This document shows, piece after piece, positions 63,899 to 64,000 of a stretch of 64,000 bases of DNA. The stretch is from positions 434,001-498,000 of the forward strand of contig MPNC01000001.1 of NCBI GenBank assembly GCA_002238825.1. Reading direction: 5' to 3'. This DNA comes from SAR202 cluster bacterium bin87 (GTDB lineage: Bacteria; Chloroflexota; Dehalococcoidia; Lucifugimonadales; UBA3495). A program made the position numbers and the translations under genes. Every line of letters starts with the position of its first letter. Position 1 is the stretch's first letter. The notes under the pieces were generated by a model. That model did no database searches. It was not told where the DNA came from and saw only the letters and a program-made list of their open reading frames with translations.

Positions 63899-64000
63899 GG
63901 TGCGAATCGTCGTCCTTTTTGCTAATTTCGTGCTTACTTGTACCTACGAGCGCGAGAGCATTGCGGATGAACCCCTCGTGGTACACTCCCGTCGCGTTGG

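Overview
GC-rich genomic window, densely coded on both strands, with no rRNA, tRNA, CRISPR array, complete IS element or phage block that I could recognise. The gene families suggest a heterotrophic Chloroflexota bacterium of the Dehalococcoidia/SAR202 kind. These include luciferase-type flavin monooxygenase, orphan xanthine-dehydrogenase-family subunits, carboxymuconolactone-decarboxylase proteins, VOC proteins, a FakA/DegV pair and a tungsten-type aldehyde:ferredoxin oxidoreductase. The lineage call is inference from gene content only.

Layout. 1-4300 (minus): NYN-domain nuclease-like protein, an unknown protein, three VOC-fold proteins (two a tandem duplicate) and a MATE exporter. 4288-8395 (plus): yebC-ruvC-ruvA and uvrB. 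8398-11203 (minus): an unknown zinc-ribbon/TerB-like protein with the two halves of D-glutamate cyclase as separate genes. 11352-12026 (plus): an orphan OmpR-type regulator with a degenerate receiver. 12078-17244 (minus): recG and a DegV/FakA fatty-acid kinase pair. 17411-21838 (plus): nadC, a CMD protein, a double cupin, an enolase-family protein with altered catalytic positions, and rsmG. 21833-24704 (minus): mobA, a MoaD-like carrier and an AOR. 24963-25778: alpha/beta hydrolase. 25882-29707 (plus): histidine-decarboxylase-like enzyme, double-ACT protein, HpaB-type flavin monooxygenase and MOSC protein in an apparent operon. 29750-30309: HicBA toxin-antitoxin. 30383-34985 (minus): class III aminotransferase, a two-domain fused esterase and an LLM flavin oxidoreductase. 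35208-36773 (plus): unknown coiled-coil protein.

36997-44130 (minus): epimerase, methyltransferase and a peptide-type ABC importer (binding protein plus two permeases, no ATPases) followed by a membrane-anchored PQQ-type propeller. 44435-47578 (plus): NUDT6-like Nudix hydrolase and an orphan molybdenum hydroxylase subunit. 47657-52154 (minus): unknown pair, YbaK-like protein, MaoC-like double hotdog, methyltransferase, a small unknown protein and a thioredoxin-fold lipoprotein. 52155-52709 holds palindromic repeats. 52710-54401 (plus): acyl-CoA mutase large subunit with isobutyryl-CoA-mutase-type residues. 54498-63898 (minus): EF-G-like GTPase, rnhA, duplicated Dabb protein, CMD protein, a second orphan molybdenum hydroxylase subunit, and a three-gene membrane redox cluster (cytochrome b/sulfite-oxidase fusion, 4-TM protein, FAD oxidase).

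Most striking observation: the TlpA/ResA-like lipoprotein at 51411-52154 is interrupted by a single in-frame TGA exactly where the first cysteine of the thioredoxin CPHC motif belongs. A GC-rich hairpin with an AGUUG loop begins within 16 nt downstream and matches the bacterial SECIS pattern. I read it as a UxxC selenoprotein that ordinary gene calling would split or truncate. Other points worth checking are the enolase with Ala at 373 and Asp at 168, the split D-glutamate cyclase, the two orphan molybdenum hydroxylases and the histidine-decarboxylase/HpaB operon.
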